DNA from: CAWAHD01 sp963781785
GTDB taxonomy: Bacteria; Planctomycetota; Planctomycetia; Isosphaerales; Isosphaeraceae
Direction: 5' to 3'
Length of the DNA stretch: 64,000 nucleotides
Assembly (NCBI GenBank): GCA_963781785.1
Contig: CAWAHD010000005.1
Location: 1,488,001 to 1,552,000 of the forward strand
This document shows, piece after piece, positions 39,458 through 50,443 of the stretch. The translations under genes were made by a program, and so were the position numbers. A model generated the notes under the pieces. That model worked only from the letters and a program-made list of their open reading frames with translations. It had not been told where the DNA came from and ran no database searches. Within the stretch, counting starts at the first letter, position 1. Every line of letters begins with the position of its first letter.

Positions 39458-40600
39458 ATGGCCGCGGACCCTCCATACGACGATGCCGTGATCGGCGCGG
39501 GCATCCTGGGACTCGCCCACGCGTACCATCTGGCCCGGCGCGGCCGGCGAGTGGTCGTTCTCGAACGGCATCCCCGTGGCGGCGGGGCCTCGATCCGGAA
39601 TTTCGGCATGCTCTGGCCGATCGGCCAGCCGTTCGGGCCGCTGCGCAGCCTGGCGACGCGGAGCCTGGAGGTCTGGAGTCAGCTCCTTACCGAAACCCGG
39701 CTCTGGCATGAGATCGCCGGCTCGGTGCACCTGGCGTATCGCGACGATGAGGCACAGGTCCTGCGCGAATTTGCCGGTGAGTGCGCTGCGCATGGCGAAG
39801 CGGTCGAGCTGCTCTCTCCGAACGAGGCATTCGAGCGTACTCCGGCCATCAAGCGCGAAGGACTGGAGCTCGCCCTGTTCAGCCCGCGCGAGGTGTGCAT
39901 CGACCCGCGCGAAGTCGTCGCGACCTTGCCCGGATGGCTCTCGGCCCGGTTCGGCGTGGCGTTCCATTTCGACAGTCCGATCACGACGGTCGATTTGCCG
40001 GACGTCGTCTCCGGCACGACACGGTGGCGAGCCAGCCGCGCCTGGGTTTGCGCTGGCGACGAGCTGCGAATCCTGTTCGCGGACGATTTCCGGGAATGCG
40101 GGCTGGTCCGCTGCAAGCTCCAGATGATGAGGTCTCATCCGTTCGGTGGGCATGGCCGGATCGGCCCGATGCTTGCCGGGGGGCTGACGCTGCGGCACTA
40201 TGCCGCGTTCCGGAACTGCCCCGGCCTGGCCGCCCTCCAAGGCCGCGTGGCCCGCGAATCGCCCTGGCTCGATCACTACGGCATCCACGTCATGGTCTCT
40301 CAGAACGCCGAGGGAGAGCTGATTATCGGCGATTCGCACGAGTACGGCGATCCGGTCGAGCCCTTCGACCAGACCGTGATCGACGAATGGATCCTCGGCT
40401 ACCTGGGTACATTCCTCGACACATCGCGCCTCCGGATCCAATCGCACTGGCACGGGACCTACGTCAAACATCCCGTAGATCCCTATGTGATCATCCATCC
40501 GGCGATCGGGGTGACTGCCGTTACCGGGATGGGAGGAGCCGGGATGACGCTCTCGTTCGGGCTGGCGGACCAGGTGATCGCGCAAGAGCTGGGCGGCTAA
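39458..40600 (+). CDS. TIGR03364-type FAD-dependent amine oxidase, phosphonate-linked
   Basis: 380 residues, ATG at 39458. The FAD-binding Rossmann motif AVIGAGILGLAHAYHLARRG (residues 10-29) and a DAO-type fold (GGGASIRNFGM, the C-terminal VTGMGGAGMTLS) place it in the glycine oxidase/DadA superfamily. The SIRNFGMLW segment and the partner gene 33 bp downstream fit the TIGR03364 clade. That clade is repeatedly linked to TIGR03351 phosphonatase-like hydrolases and is proposed to deaminate an aminophosphonate close to 2-aminoethylphosphonate. No phosphonate transporter is seen in the window. Confidence 0.8.
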   Translation: MAADPPYDDAVIGAGILGLAHAYHLARRGRRVVVLERHPRGGGASIRNFGMLWPIGQPFGPLRSLATRSLEVWSQLLTETRLWHEIAGSVHLAYRDDEAQVLREFAGECAAHGEAVELLSPNEAFERTPAIKREGLELALFSPREVCIDPREVVATLPGWLSARFGVAFHFDSPITTVDLPDVVSGTTRWRASRAWVCAGDELRILFADDFRECGLVRCKLQMMRSHPFGGHGRIGPMLAGGLTLRHYAAFRNCPGLAALQGRVARESPWLDHYGIHVMVSQNAEGELIIGDSHEYGDPVEPFDQTVIDEWILGYLGTFLDTSRLRIQSHWHGTYVKHPVDPYVIIHPAIGVTAVTGMGGAGMTLSFGLADQVIAQELGG

Positions 40601-40633
40601 AAAGCGTGATCGGGGCAGGTGGAAGGGGGCCGA

Positions 40634-41322
40634 ATGCACATTGAACTCGTGGTCTTCGACATCGCGGGGACGACGGTGCGCGACGACGATTCCGTGAATC
40701 GGTGCCTCCGCGCTGCACTGGAAGCCGCCGGAATTCGCCGGACCGCGGCGGCCGTCAACCGGGTGATGGGTCTTCCCAAGCCCGAGGCGATCGCAATCCT
40801 GGTCCAGGAGGCCGGGCTCATGGAGCCGCCCCCCGAGACCCTGGCGCGATCCACACCGACTTCGTTGCCCGATCGATCGTGTTCTACGAGCGCGACCCCT
40901 CGGTCCATGAGGTCGCGGGAACTAGGAGCGTGTTCGAGAGACTGAAGCGAAACGGCATCCGCGTCGCGCTCAACACGGGATTTGACCGGTCGATCACTCG
41001 CGTGATCCTCGACCGGCTCGGGTGGTCAAAAAGCGAATTGATCGACGCGGTCATCACCAGCGACGAAGTCGAGCGAGGCCGCCCGTATCCTGATATGATA
41101 TTCGCACTGATGTCTCGACTCGGAGTCACCGACCCGCTGCGGGTCGCCAAGGTGGGCGATACGCCTGCCGATCTCGAGGAAGGCCGCAAGGCCGGCTGCG
41201 GCCTGATCGTCGGAGTGACCCGGGGAACGCATTCGCGAGAACAGCTCGAGCCGTATCCCCACACTCACTTGATCGAGACCGTCGCCGAGCTGCCCGGCGT
41301 CCTGGAGCTCGCGGCGGGGTGA
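40634..41322 (+). CDS. TIGR03351-type phosphonatase-like HAD hydrolase, one frameshift
   Basis: About 229 residues, ATG at 40634 after GGAAGGGGG. The HAD nucleophile motif is VVFDIAGTTV (Asp9), where 'AGTT' is characteristic of PhnX-like enzymes. Motif II is in ALNTGFDRS, and motif III/IV in RPYPDMIFALMSRLG and KVGDTPADLEEG. The frame shifts near 40845 (one missing base), joining ETLARIHTDFVAR. PhnX makes a covalent imine through a lysine; the matching residue was not located with certainty. It forms a two-gene unit with the flavoenzyme and probably cleaves the C-P bond of the aldehyde that enzyme makes. Confidence 0.8.
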
Positions 41323-41323
41323 G

Positions 41324-42409
41324 TCACGGCACGATCTTGAGGATGCGGTTGTTGCTGCTGTCGGCGATAAAGAGAATCCCGCCCGGGCCGATGGTCACGC
41401 CGTGCGGCTGATCGAGATCGGCGTCTCGGGGCGGACCACCCAGGCCCCTCTTCCCTTTCTTGCCCGTACCGGCAATGCCCCGGATCGTGCCGTCGCCGGG
41501 ATCGTAGAGGCGGATGCGATGGTTCTCGGTGTCGGCCACGAGAACGTTCCCGCGCGTGTCGACGCAGAGATGCTTGGGACCGTTCAGCCTGGCAAGCCGG
41601 GCGTCATCGCCGTCGCCGGAGCTGCCCGGCTTGCCGGTTCCGGCGACCGTGCGGATCCTTCCCGCCCGATCGACCACGCGGAGCGCATGCCCCGCGCGTT
41701 CCAGGATGTAGAGATTGCCCCGGTCGTCCAGGGCGACGGCCCGCGGATCGACAAGAGGAGCCGAGCGAGCCACGTCGCCGTCGCCGGGCGCGCCCTTCTT
41801 GCCGTTGCCGGCCACGGTCGACACGACGCCGGTCTTCAGCTCGATGCGCCGCACCCGGCGATTATCGAGATCAGCCAGGAACAGAACCTGGTCGCCTTCA
41901 TCAAAAGCCAGGCAATAGATTCCGCCGAAATCCGCACGCGTGGCGGGACCACCGTCACCGGAGAAACCGGCGCGGCCGGTTCCGGCGATGGTCGAGATTC
42001 TCCCGGAGCGACCGTCGATCTTCTTTACCCGGTTGTTCCACGTGTCGGCGACGAAGACGTCACCATTTCTGGCGACGGCGAGGCTATGCGGCCCGTTGAA
42101 CTGGGCCAGCCGCGCGCTATCCCCGTCGCCGCCGTCTCCCTTGGTACCCGTTCCCGCCAGCGTCTCGACCAGGTGGTCGCGATCGATTGTCCTGACGCGC
42201 TGGCCGATCATCTCGACGAAGTACAACGTCCCGGCGGCGTCGAATCCCACCCCGAACGGGCCGCTGAGCCTGGCCTCTAAGGCGGGGATATGCTCGCCGC
42301 TTTTCGCTCCTCCGGCGACGAGGACGAGCCGGCCCGAGCGGCCCGGGTCATCCCCGGGCTGCGCGGGCCCTCCCGACGCCACCGCGAAAAGCACGATCAA
42401 CAGGTGCAT
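41324..42409 (-). CDS. NHL-repeat beta-propeller protein, exported
   Basis: 361 residues with a short signal peptide (MHLLIVLFAVASGGPAQ). Six or seven NHL blades follow, each with 'NGPHSLAVARNGDVFVADTWNNRVKKID' type spacing and an intervening 'TIAGTGRAGFSGDGGPA' loop. Repeats of this kind form a propeller used for binding proteins, sugars or RNA; secreted planctomycete versions have no known enzyme activity. It ends 2 bp from the convergent hydrolase gene at 41322. Confidence 0.85.
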   Translation of the reverse strand: MHLLIVLFAVASGGPAQPGDDPGRSGRLVLVAGGAKSGEHIPALEARLSGPFGVGFDAAGTLYFVEMIGQRVRTIDRDHLVETLAGTGTKGDGGDGDSARLAQFNGPHSLAVARNGDVFVADTWNNRVKKIDGRSGRISTIAGTGRAGFSGDGGPATRADFGGIYCLAFDEGDQVLFLADLDNRRVRRIELKTGVVSTVAGNGKKGAPGDGDVARSAPLVDPRAVALDDRGNLYILERAGHALRVVDRAGRIRTVAGTGKPGSSGDGDDARLARLNGPKHLCVDTRGNVLVADTENHRIRLYDPGDGTIRGIAGTGKKGKRGLGGPPRDADLDQPHGVTIGPGGILFIADSSNNRILKIVP

Positions 42410-42479
42410 GGCAACCCAACGACAGTGAATCCCGTAGGGCGCTTTGCCGCGCCCTTCAGCAATCGGAAACAGGCCGAAG

Positions 42480-43580
42480 TCACTCCTGGGGTGCGGGTGG
42501 CTTCGGTGCGTCCTTCTTGTTGGCGTCGAGCTTGTCGAGGTTCATCTCGTTGAAGAAGTCACCAACGTGCTTGGGTTCAGCCCGGACGGCCTCCGCGCTG
42601 TCGAGATCCGCCGCCTTCACGACGCGGTCGCGCACCTGGTCGAGGATGGGATAGAGCTGCTCGTAGATCGAACGTTGATTGGGCGTGGTGGCCGCCCCGA
42701 ACCGGAGGTTATAGACATGCATGAAGCCGAGCAGGCTGCCCACGGTCGTGGTCTTGACCATCCGCAGTTGATCGAGGACTTTCTGCGTATCCGGCTTTTT
42801 CATCAGCCGTACCAACCCGGCAAGGGTCGTGACGAACCGCTGGGCAGCCTGGTTGTCGCGCGAGTCGGCCAGGGGGTTGGCCTCCAGCTTGGCGCGAATG
42901 CTGGCGATCAGATCGTTGGCACGCGTGATGGTCTCTTTCGAGATCTCACCGTCTTCGTCTTCCTTGCGAGCTTGTTCGGCGATCTCCTCGAAGTTCTTCT
43001 TCTCTTCAGCAAACCGGGTCAGCTCCAGGGCCGGCGGCCATTTGGTCGCTCCCTTGAAATTGCTGAGAATGATCGTGACACCCTCGGAGGCATAGCGAAA
43101 CGGGATCTCGGAGATGATCTTGGCGTCGATCGGAGTCGAGGCGATCCGCAACGAGGAACCCTGGATCCGGGGGTCGCTGAGCTGATCGAGCGCGGCATTC
43201 AACGCATCGCCGTCGTCGACGTCTCGAGCCGTCGGATTATCTTGAATCCGCTTGATGATCTTGTCGACGCTCTCCTTGTTCTTGGCGATGTCGTAGTTTT
43301 TCTTGGCGATGTACTTACGCGTCGCTTCCTCGTTCGAAAGGTACAGGTACTGGTTCCACCTCTGCCACGTGTCGTAGTTGATCGACCTGGCCTCCGCGTT
43401 TTGCAGATTGCCGTACCCGACACCCGCCGCAAGGGCGCCATAACCTCGAGCGATGGAGCCCTGGGGAGTCTCGCCCCAGCCACCCCAGCCACCCCAACCC
43501 CAACCTTGGGCGCGGGCCGTTCCTCCGGAAACCGATAGTATCAAGGCCAATCCCAGTGGAATTCGCATCCATTGGAGCAT
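42480..43580 (-). CDS. Exported helical protein of unknown function
   Basis: 366 residues. A strong AGGAGG precedes two adjacent ATGs (43583, 43580); the second is better spaced. The signal peptide (IPLGLALILSVSGGTARA) is followed by a short Gly/Trp run (QGWGWGGWGGWG), which is unusual at a mature N-terminus. The rest is mainly alpha-helical with many charged residues (KKNYDIAKNKESVDKI, EEKKNFEEIAEQARKEDE) and a Lys/Pro tail. Related planctomycete proteins are known to me only as hypothetical. It stands between the NHL gene and the FHA genes, all on the same strand. A periplasmic structural role is a guess. Confidence 0.6.
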   Translation of the reverse strand: MLQWMRIPLGLALILSVSGGTARAQGWGWGGWGGWGETPQGSIARGYGALAAGVGYGNLQNAEARSINYDTWQRWNQYLYLSNEEATRKYIAKKNYDIAKNKESVDKIIKRIQDNPTARDVDDGDALNAALDQLSDPRIQGSSLRIASTPIDAKIISEIPFRYASEGVTIILSNFKGATKWPPALELTRFAEEKKNFEEIAEQARKEDEDGEISKETITRANDLIASIRAKLEANPLADSRDNQAAQRFVTTLAGLVRLMKKPDTQKVLDQLRMVKTTTVGSLLGFMHVYNLRFGAATTPNQRSIYEQLYPILDQVRDRVVKAADLDSAEAVRAEPKHVGDFFNEMNLDKLDANKKDAPKPPAPQE

Positions 43581-43802
43581 CATGAACCTCCTGGCGGCTC
43601 GAGCGTAAGCGTCTGCCGGCGTGGATGAAACCTGTTGCCATACATGGAAAGTCGGGCGACGCTCGAACGAGAGCGTCATGGTCCTTATATCATACAATGG
43701 GCAAGTCAATGAGGTAAGGGTTAAAGACCCGGCAGACTCGCGGTTTCTTTCGATGGGACGGGTCGCGAATGGCAGATAAGATGCGTAAGCTACGACGGTT
43801 TC

Positions 43803-44243
43803 TCAGTCATCGTCCAGGGGAACCAAGTCGCCATCGGAATCCGGAGCCGGCGATCCCGCTCGACCGGGGGCTGGCGTGCCGGGTTTGCCGGCGCCGGCAG
43901 AACTGGTCACGCTGACGGGCCGACCGGTGCCCGGCTTGGCGGCGGCCGCCCCTTCTTCTTCCTGCTCCAGCCGGAACAAGATCGGGCCGATCGCCAGCTC
44001 GTCTCCCGCGCGCAGTCTGGTTTCTTCCAGTAAACGTCCGTTCACGCGCACGCCGTTTCGGCTGCCCAGGTCTCGAATCAAAAGTCGATCATAAGCCATC
44101 GCGACGCAGCAGTGCCGCCGCGAGATCTTCGGCGAATCGATGCGAACGTCGCAATCAGGATGCCGGCCGATCAGGATGACCGGGCGAAACAGATCGATCG
44201 CAGGGGCCGTCCCCTTGACTAGGGGGACGATTCGGAACGACAT
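43803..44243 (-). CDS. FHA-domain protein 2
   Basis: 146 residues. The FHA core is complete: LIGRHPDCDVRIDSPKISRRHC (Gly-Arg, Ser and His residues of the phosphothreonine-binding face, split here over loops 1-4) and LGSRNGVRVNG. The last 50 residues are Pro/Gly/Ala-rich with an acidic end (DGDLVPLDDD). Its start lies inside the end of the upstream FHA gene (25-bp overlap), so the two are co-translated. It probably reads Ser/Thr-kinase phosphorylation, though no kinase is in the window. Confidence 0.85.
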   Translation of the reverse strand: MSFRIVPLVKGTAPAIDLFRPVILIGRHPDCDVRIDSPKISRRHCCVAMAYDRLLIRDLGSRNGVRVNGRLLEETRLRAGDELAIGPILFRLEQEEEGAAAAKPGTGRPVSVTSSAGAGKPGTPAPGRAGSPAPDSDGDLVPLDDD

Positions 44244-44806
44244 TCGCCAGCGTTCTCCGAAGCATGGCTTGGCACGAGGGGCTCCGGCTTCAGCGCGTCG
44301 GCCGGCGCGTCGTCCCCGGCCATCTGGACGATGACCTGAATCCGGCACTTATCCGCAACGCCGTTGGGTAGCAATTTGCGGACGGCAGCCGCGAACGCGT
44401 TCTCGCCGCCACTCCCCAAGGGCACCGGCTCCGGCTGGCGCGCCGAAACGTTCGCAGACCGCTCCTCCCCGGCCCGGCCCCCGAGGATCGCATCGCCCGC
44501 TTCGACAATCGTCTGCTCATGCCCCTGCCCGTTATCTAATCGATAACGAATGTGAGCGATCGACAGCTCGTCTCCAGGATGCAGCCGCCCGCGCTCGACC
44601 CGTTGGCCGTTGATCCGGATGCCGTTGGTCGAGCCCAGGTCTCGTACCGTCACCTCACCATTGTCTTGACTCATGCAGCAATGCTGACGAGATACGCGAA
44701 GTGAATCCAGGCGCGTATCGCACGACGGGTGCCGGCCGACGACCACCATGTCGCGGTCCAACGTGATGTCTGGACCTTCATCGACGGCCACAAGTCGTAC
44801 CGGCAT
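44219..44806 (-). CDS. FHA-domain protein 1
   Basis: 195 residues from an ATG at 44806. The FHA motifs VVGRHPSCDTRLDSLRVSRQHC and LGSTNGIRINGQRVERG occupy residues 20-80. The remainder is a linker with no domain and may be disordered; it ends in an Ala/Pro/Ser-rich tail. The pair of FHA genes suggests a heteromeric adaptor or paralogues that arose by duplication: their FHA cores are alike (RHPxCDxRxDSxxxSRxHC in both). Confidence 0.85.
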   Translation of the reverse strand: MPVRLVAVDEGPDITLDRDMVVVGRHPSCDTRLDSLRVSRQHCCMSQDNGEVTVRDLGSTNGIRINGQRVERGRLHPGDELSIAHIRYRLDNGQGHEQTIVEAGDAILGGRAGEERSANVSARQPEPVPLGSGGENAFAAAVRKLLPNGVADKCRIQVIVQMAGDDAPADALKPEPLVPSHASENAGECRSESSP

Positions 44807-45392
44807 GCTCAGGGATCCTCGACCAAAGCCGTTGGCGGAGAGACCATTATTGCCGCCTGGCGAGCACCAAGTCGCCATTATAGATCAACGGTCCGCAAAG
44901 TGAACAGCGCGAAATTGACGAATCATTACGATCCGGTGTCCCATTTTGTTCGGTCATCCCGTTTGCCCGCTCCATCATTCGCCCGTCTCCCGGATCGGCA
45001 TATCCAATTGCGCGGTACCGTCTACTTCAAATATAAATCGAGAAACTTGAAAAGGATACTAGATAATCGACATTTCCGGATTCGCGAGAGCGCGATCGTC
45101 CAGCCCGTTCGTCCAGGATCGTTCTCCCATGTCGGAATTCCGTGCAATCGGAGTGCCAGGGTCGCGTCCATCCCGCCTTCCTCCTGCCCAAGCGTCTCAT
45201 CTCTGCCTGGCCGGCCACGTCACGATTCCTCAGTAAACCGTGCACAGGCCGCAGGAACTGCTTGCACATGAGTGATTGCCGTAGACCGCTCGATTCCGCC
45301 AGTTTTTCCGGAATCTGGCGTCATTAGATCGAATCGTCTCTGAAAAAGCCAGAACCTGGTCACCGTTCGGTGGCGCCTGAGCTTGGCTTCGA
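44807..45392. other. Intergenic region, no gene seen
   Basis: 586 bp between two minus-strand genes. No open frame has convincing composition. An AT-rich patch at 45025-45075 may belong to the FHA operon promoter. No repeat or RNA gene was recognised. Confidence 0.4.
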
Positions 45393-46418
45393 TCAATCCG
45401 TCCGGACGGGACCATCCGCCATCGGGTTACTCAGGTGCCCGGCCTGGCGCAGCCACACGACGGCATCAACCAGGGATTGCCGGATCGAGCGGGGGCAAAA
45501 GCCGATCTCCGCGTGAGTGCGCGACGAATCGAAATGCATGATTCGCTTGCCGAGGCGTACGCCCGTCACACTGGCCCTGGGGGCTCTGCCGGTGAAGTGG
45601 TCGGCACAGAACTCGCTCACCCAGGCTGCCGCGAGCGCTGCCGTGTACGGCACTCGCCAGCGGGGAACGGGAACCCCCGTCAGCTCACGCAGGATGCCCA
45701 GCAAGTCCCGGAGCGTGAGATTCGTGTTTCCCAGAAGATAGCGGCGCCCCGGCTGGCCCCGCTCCATCACCAATCTCAGGCCGAGTGCCGCGTCGCGCAC
45801 ATCGATCAGGTTGAGCGTGCAGTCCATCATGGCCGGAAGATTTCCCCCGCAGAAATCAAGGATCAAGCGAGTGGGCGGCGAGAGACCTCTATCTCCAGGC
45901 CCCACCGGCATCGTGGGATTGGCCACCACCACCGCCCGCCCTTGCCGGCCAGCAGAAACGCATATTGCTCGGCCAGCAGCTTCGACCGGCAGTACGGTCC
46001 CACGGCGTCCCTCCACGAAATCTCGATGTTCTCATCGATCGGGCCGCTCAGGCTCGCTCTGGTCAAGATGCTCTCGGTGCTCGTGTGCAAGACGCGGCTG
46101 GCTCCCGCCGCGAGTGCGGCGTCGAGCACATTGACGGTCCCTGCGAAGTTCACTTCCTGAAATCGCGCACGATCGCCGCGCCCACAGGTTGGGATTTGCG
46201 GCCAGGTGATAGACCCGTCGCCCTCCCTCGAAGGCCGGTACAAGGGCGGTCCGGTCTCGGATGTCGGCGAAGACGACGCCCGCCGCCGCCGGTAAATGGT
46301 CCACGCTGGCGCCGGGACGCTCGACCACCCGCACCGGCTGGCCAGAATCAACCAGCTCCCTGACGAGGTGGCTGCCGATGAAGCCCGCCCCGCCCGTCAC
46401 AACCGTCAAGTCATCCAT
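45393..46418 (-). CDS. NAD-dependent epimerase/dehydratase (SDR), two frameshifts
   Basis: About 340 residues, ATG at 46418. NAD-binding TGGAGFIGSHLVREL at the N-terminus; the catalytic Tyr-x3-Lys is YCRSKLLAEQ. The later DVRDAALGLRLVMERG and RYLLGNTNLTLRDLL match the extended SDR (hopanoid-type or sugar epimerase) branch. Frame changes occur near 46185 and near 45945 (a missing C in a GC-rich run). An AT-rich spacer of about 60 bp (46428-46489) lies upstream, with the glycosyltransferase gene behind it. Its substrate could be an NDP-sugar or a sterol-like lipid. Dihydroflavonol-reductase-like HpnA is one alternative. Confidence 0.8.
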
Positions 46419-46489
46419 GGAACCCAATGGTTAATATAAAATATATTCATCATTTATATGCATTGTATCTATTCGCGATACGATCGAGC

Positions 46490-48620
46490 TCATCGAATCT
46501 CGTAAAGTTCTTGATCGGGGCCGAGGAGGCGGGGATTTCCGAGCACCCCCGCGGCGACCCAGCCGGCGAACCGGTCGCGGGTGACAAAATCGGTGAACCC
46601 GTATCCGCCCGGCTTCCTGTGCCGCTGGATTTCGTGCCAGTCGACGTAGACGTGGGTCAGGTTTCGCTCGTGAAGCGCCCGGCGAACTGCTCGGGCGTCT
46701 TCCCGCTGGCCAGCACCTCGATCATCTCCGGGTTGAAGACCGTGTTGTAAGCCACCCGGTGGTTGAGGTGGAACACCGCGGCCTGGCCGACCAGAAGCGG
46801 CCGGGCCTCTTGCGGCAGTTCTGTGTCCAGCCGGGCCAGCGGCGGGTTCCACATGGCCGGGACTGTCGCGCCGCAGCGAAGCCAGGTCGCCGGTCCATTC
46901 GTTGAGGCCCGCCAGGGCCGTCGAGATGTCGGTCAGGTTGACGACCAGCGATAAGGTCAGGATCAAGCCCAAGAAGATCGTCCAGGCACGGCTGCGGCCC
47001 CAGTCGGCCCCCAGTCCGGCCAGTACCGCCAGCGGCAGGCAAGAGTGGCAGCCAGAATCGGTCCAGCCGATGGGTAAAGAGCCACCAGGTGACGAACAGG
47101 TAGCCACGTAATCCCCAGAGCGCCAGTGCCAGACGCTTGCGATCCGGGCCGCAAGAGCGCCAGGGGTGCGAGGGCGACGTACAAGCGGCGACTGCCAGTC
47201 GGACCGGCCGGCGACATCGACGATCGATTCCCAGAGGAGATTGGCGGTGATCGGCTTGGGCCCGTGAGCGTTGTGCCATTGCTTTTCTCGGGCCGATTGT
47301 CCAGTCGCGGCCGTCGAAGATTGCCTTCGCAAGCGGATAGACGGGATTGCCGGTGTCGATCACGTTCTTGATCAGCCAGGGCCCCATGACGACCGCCCAG
47401 CCCAAGAGGAAACACGCCACCCGGCCCGAGCGACCGGCTCCGCCACGAATCGGCCAGGGCAAGCACTCCAAACGGAATCACCGCCGAGATGAGTGCGGTA
47501 TACTTGCAGCCCATCGCGCAGCCCGCCAGAAGGCCAATCAGTCCCCACAACCGGAGCCTGAAGGCGACCGTGTCGCCCCAGTCCCGGACCACAGCCCAGA
47601 CGAGCGCCGCGTGATAAAAGCAGAGCGGGCCCTTCGACGTACGCGATGACCGCCAGCCGGTAAGATCCACGGCGTCGAGAGATAGACTAAGGCCGCGATC
47701 CAGGCCGCGCGGGCCGAGCTCTTCGTCAGTGTGCCAGCGATCAGGACCGCCGCCGCCGGCCCGAACAAAGCCACCAGAACCTGCCCCGCCAGCCCGCCCC
47801 ACCACCAGTCACCGAGCACCTCCATTCCGAGCAGATGAAGCATCTCGACGCCGAACGGCATGCTCGTATAAACGTTGTGCGGCAAGAAAGCGATCCGGCC
47901 GGCCTGGTAGTATTCCTTGGGCGCCTTGGAGGTGGTATTCCAGGACGTCGAAGTCGATCGTGGGGAGCATCGAGCCCAGGATCATCACGATGACAAACGG
48001 AGCGATCACGAGCCCCTTCAGGCACCAGCCGGTGTTGATGCTTGGGCGCGGGCGCGCCAGAGACGCGACGTCACAGAGCCCCGAGCCGCCAGCACGCCCA
48101 GCCCGAGCCGGATGATCCAGGGTTCAAGCCACCCCAGCCGCCCTAGAATCAGCGTGATGACCCCGAGAGGCCCGCACCCAGGCCGTAGTCCAGAGCGACT
48201 CGCTCGCCGAGGCGCAGGCCGCCGGCCAGGCGAAGCCCGCGCAGCGCCAGGTCGCCCAGACCGACCGCTGCCGCCGCGATCAAGCCGGCGGCCAGCACGA
48301 TCGGCACGCGCTGGGGCAGATTCTCGACGTGACTGAGCTCGCCCAGGCCGTTCCCCAGCAACGACTCGCGCAACGTGGTATCGGGCACGACTGCGGGAAC
48401 GCCTTGAGCAAGAGCCAGCCCCGGCGCACGGCCTTTTCCGACGGCGCCCGCACGCTGTTGGCGTTCGGCATGGGGACGATCAAGAACCAGGCCAGCCAGA
48501 TAACGGACAAGACCGCGACGCCGGTGACGATGAGTAGCGGGTGGACCGACCGGGAAGTTCGCCGAGAGCCTGCGGGCTGCCAGGGCGGCCGGCCTCTAAA
48601 GCGTGGGCCCGATCGTCCAT
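46490..48620 (-). CDS. Multi-TM glycosyltransferase (GT39/ArnT-like), heavily frameshifted
   Basis: About 705 residues assembled across at least eight frame changes. The ATG at 48620 (MDDRAHALEAG) lies inside the end of the upstream dehydratase gene. About eleven hydrophobic helices are seen, for example LLIVTGVAVLSVIWLAWFLI, VIVMILGSMLPTIDFDVLEYH, LIGLLAGCAMGC and GLILTLSLVVNL. The TIDFDVLEYH loop after the first helices resembles the catalytic acidic loop of GT-C enzymes that use polyprenyl-phosphate sugars. The periplasmic end (VAYNTVFNPEMIEVLASG, LTHVYVDWHEIQRH) is globular. It is followed by the epimerase gene, so both may act in surface glycan or lipid modification. Confidence 0.7.
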
Positions 48621-50173
48621 GGCGCGAACTCCTCTTCGCCCACACCGTGCCGCTCGCTCTTGGTCGGTGTGCCGCTGGCCACATCGAGGATCATCTCGAA
48701 GAGGCGCCGGCCCACGCTGTCGACCGGCTCCCCGTCGAGGATGGGCCCGGCATCGAGGTCCATATCGTCGATCATCCGCTCGTACATCGGCGTGTTGGTC
48801 GCGACCTTGATGCACGGCGTCGGCTTGAGGCCCAGCACACTCCCGCGCCCCGTGGTGAATACCAGCACATTGGCCCCGCTGGCGATCAGACCGGTCGTGC
48901 AGGGAGGATCATAGCCGGGCGTATCCATGAAGACCAGCCCGGGCTTATCGAGCTGGGCGGCATACGGGACGACGTCGACCAGAGCGGTCGAGCCAGCCTT
49001 GGCCAGCGCACCCAGCGACTTTTCGTAGATCGTGGTCAGGCCGCCGGCCTTGTTGCCGGGCGACGGGTTGTTGTCGATCCGGGCTCCGAAGACGCCCGTG
49101 TACCACTCCCACCACTTGATCCGGTCGACGAGCTTCTGGCCGACTTCGCGCGAGACGGCGCGGCGGGTGAGCAGATGCTCGGCGCCATAGATCTCGGTGG
49201 TCTCGCCCAGGACGGCCGTTCCCTCGTGGGCGATCAGCAGATCGGCCGCTTCACCGAGCGCCGGGTTGGCCGTGACTCCCGAGTTGCCGTCGGATCCGCC
49301 GCACTCCATCGCCAGACAGATCTTCGACGCCGGCTGGTCGGACCGGACCCAGGAATTGGCCTCGGGCATCAGCTCAAAAACCGCCTTGACCGCGGCCTCG
49401 ACGGTGCGGGTGATCCCGCCTTCTTCCTGGATATTGAGCGTGCGCGGCCGATGAGCCGGACTCGCTGCGCTCCGTTACCGCCAGCCGCCCCCAGCGTGAC
49501 CAGATGCTGGGCGTCGACCAGGTGCTGGGCATATCCGACCTCGCAGCCCAGCCCGACGATGACATACGCGGCCACGTTGGGATGATGGGCGAACCCGGCC
49601 AGCACGCGTTCGAGGATCTGGTGGTCCGAGCCCTTCGAACGGAAGCCCGCAGCCTCCCTTGTGCGTGATGGCGAACACACCGTCGACGTTGGGAAACTCG
49701 CGCTGCCAGGACCCGTCCTTGAACCGGTCGGCGACGTAGCGGGACGTGCTGGCCGAGCAGTTCACCGTGCTGACGACGGCGATGTAGTTTCGGGTCCCCA
49801 CCCGCCCGTCAGGCCGCAGGTAGCCGCGGAAGGTCCGCCGCCTCAAGGGCAACGGGGCGTCGGGGGCTGCTCCGACGCAAACGCATAGTCGCGATCGAAA
49901 AGGTCGGCGTTCAGGTTATGGACGTGCACCAGCGACCCGGCGGGAATCGTCCCGGGCGGCGAAGCCGATGATCTGCCCGTATTTCCGCACCGGCTCGCCC
50001 GGGCCCACCGAGGCAATGGCGACCTTGTGACCCAGGCCGATCGGCTCGCGGACCACCACGGTCCGGCCGCCGGCCTCCAGCACGAAGCCGCGCGGCAGAG
50101 GGCGAGCCGCCACCGCCACGTTGTCGTCGCTCCGCAAGACGACTGCCCTCGGAAGATCGACGGCCGCAGCCAT
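48596..50173 (-). CDS. UxaA-family sugar-acid dehydratase (altronate/galactarate-type), frameshifted
   Basis: About 525 residues, ATG at 50173. A SAF domain (residues 1-85; VVLRSDDNVAVAARPLPRG) is followed by the C-terminal UxaA domain: GYLRPDGRVGTRNYIAVVSTVNCSA, THKGGCGL (Fe-ligating Cys region), VIVGLGCEV and AMECGGSDGNSGVTANPALG. Frame changes lie near 49955, 49853, 49650 and 49455. Enzymes of this family dehydrate altronate, galactarate or related sugar acids with Fe(II). The two domains are fused as in UxaA. No uronate-pathway genes are adjacent, so the natural substrate cannot be named. Confidence 0.85.
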
Positions 50174-50443
50174 GGCCTGCCCCTTTGCGCCAGCGTGCTC
50201 TTGGAAATGGTCAATATCGGCCAGTGTAGTGGATTGGCCCGCCGTTGCAAAGCAAGGACCAACAACCGATGTCGCTGGTGTTCCCGGCATAATCATGGTT
50301 GAATCAAACGACGAAAACGGAGCGGGGGCTGGCTCATTTTTCCTCCAGACGGACATGGATGCACAGAGGAGCAAGCTGTCCCCAAACCGATGTCGAGTCG
50401 CGGCCCTGCCTGGTCGCGCGTTCGTGAATGAGGTTCATTCGAA

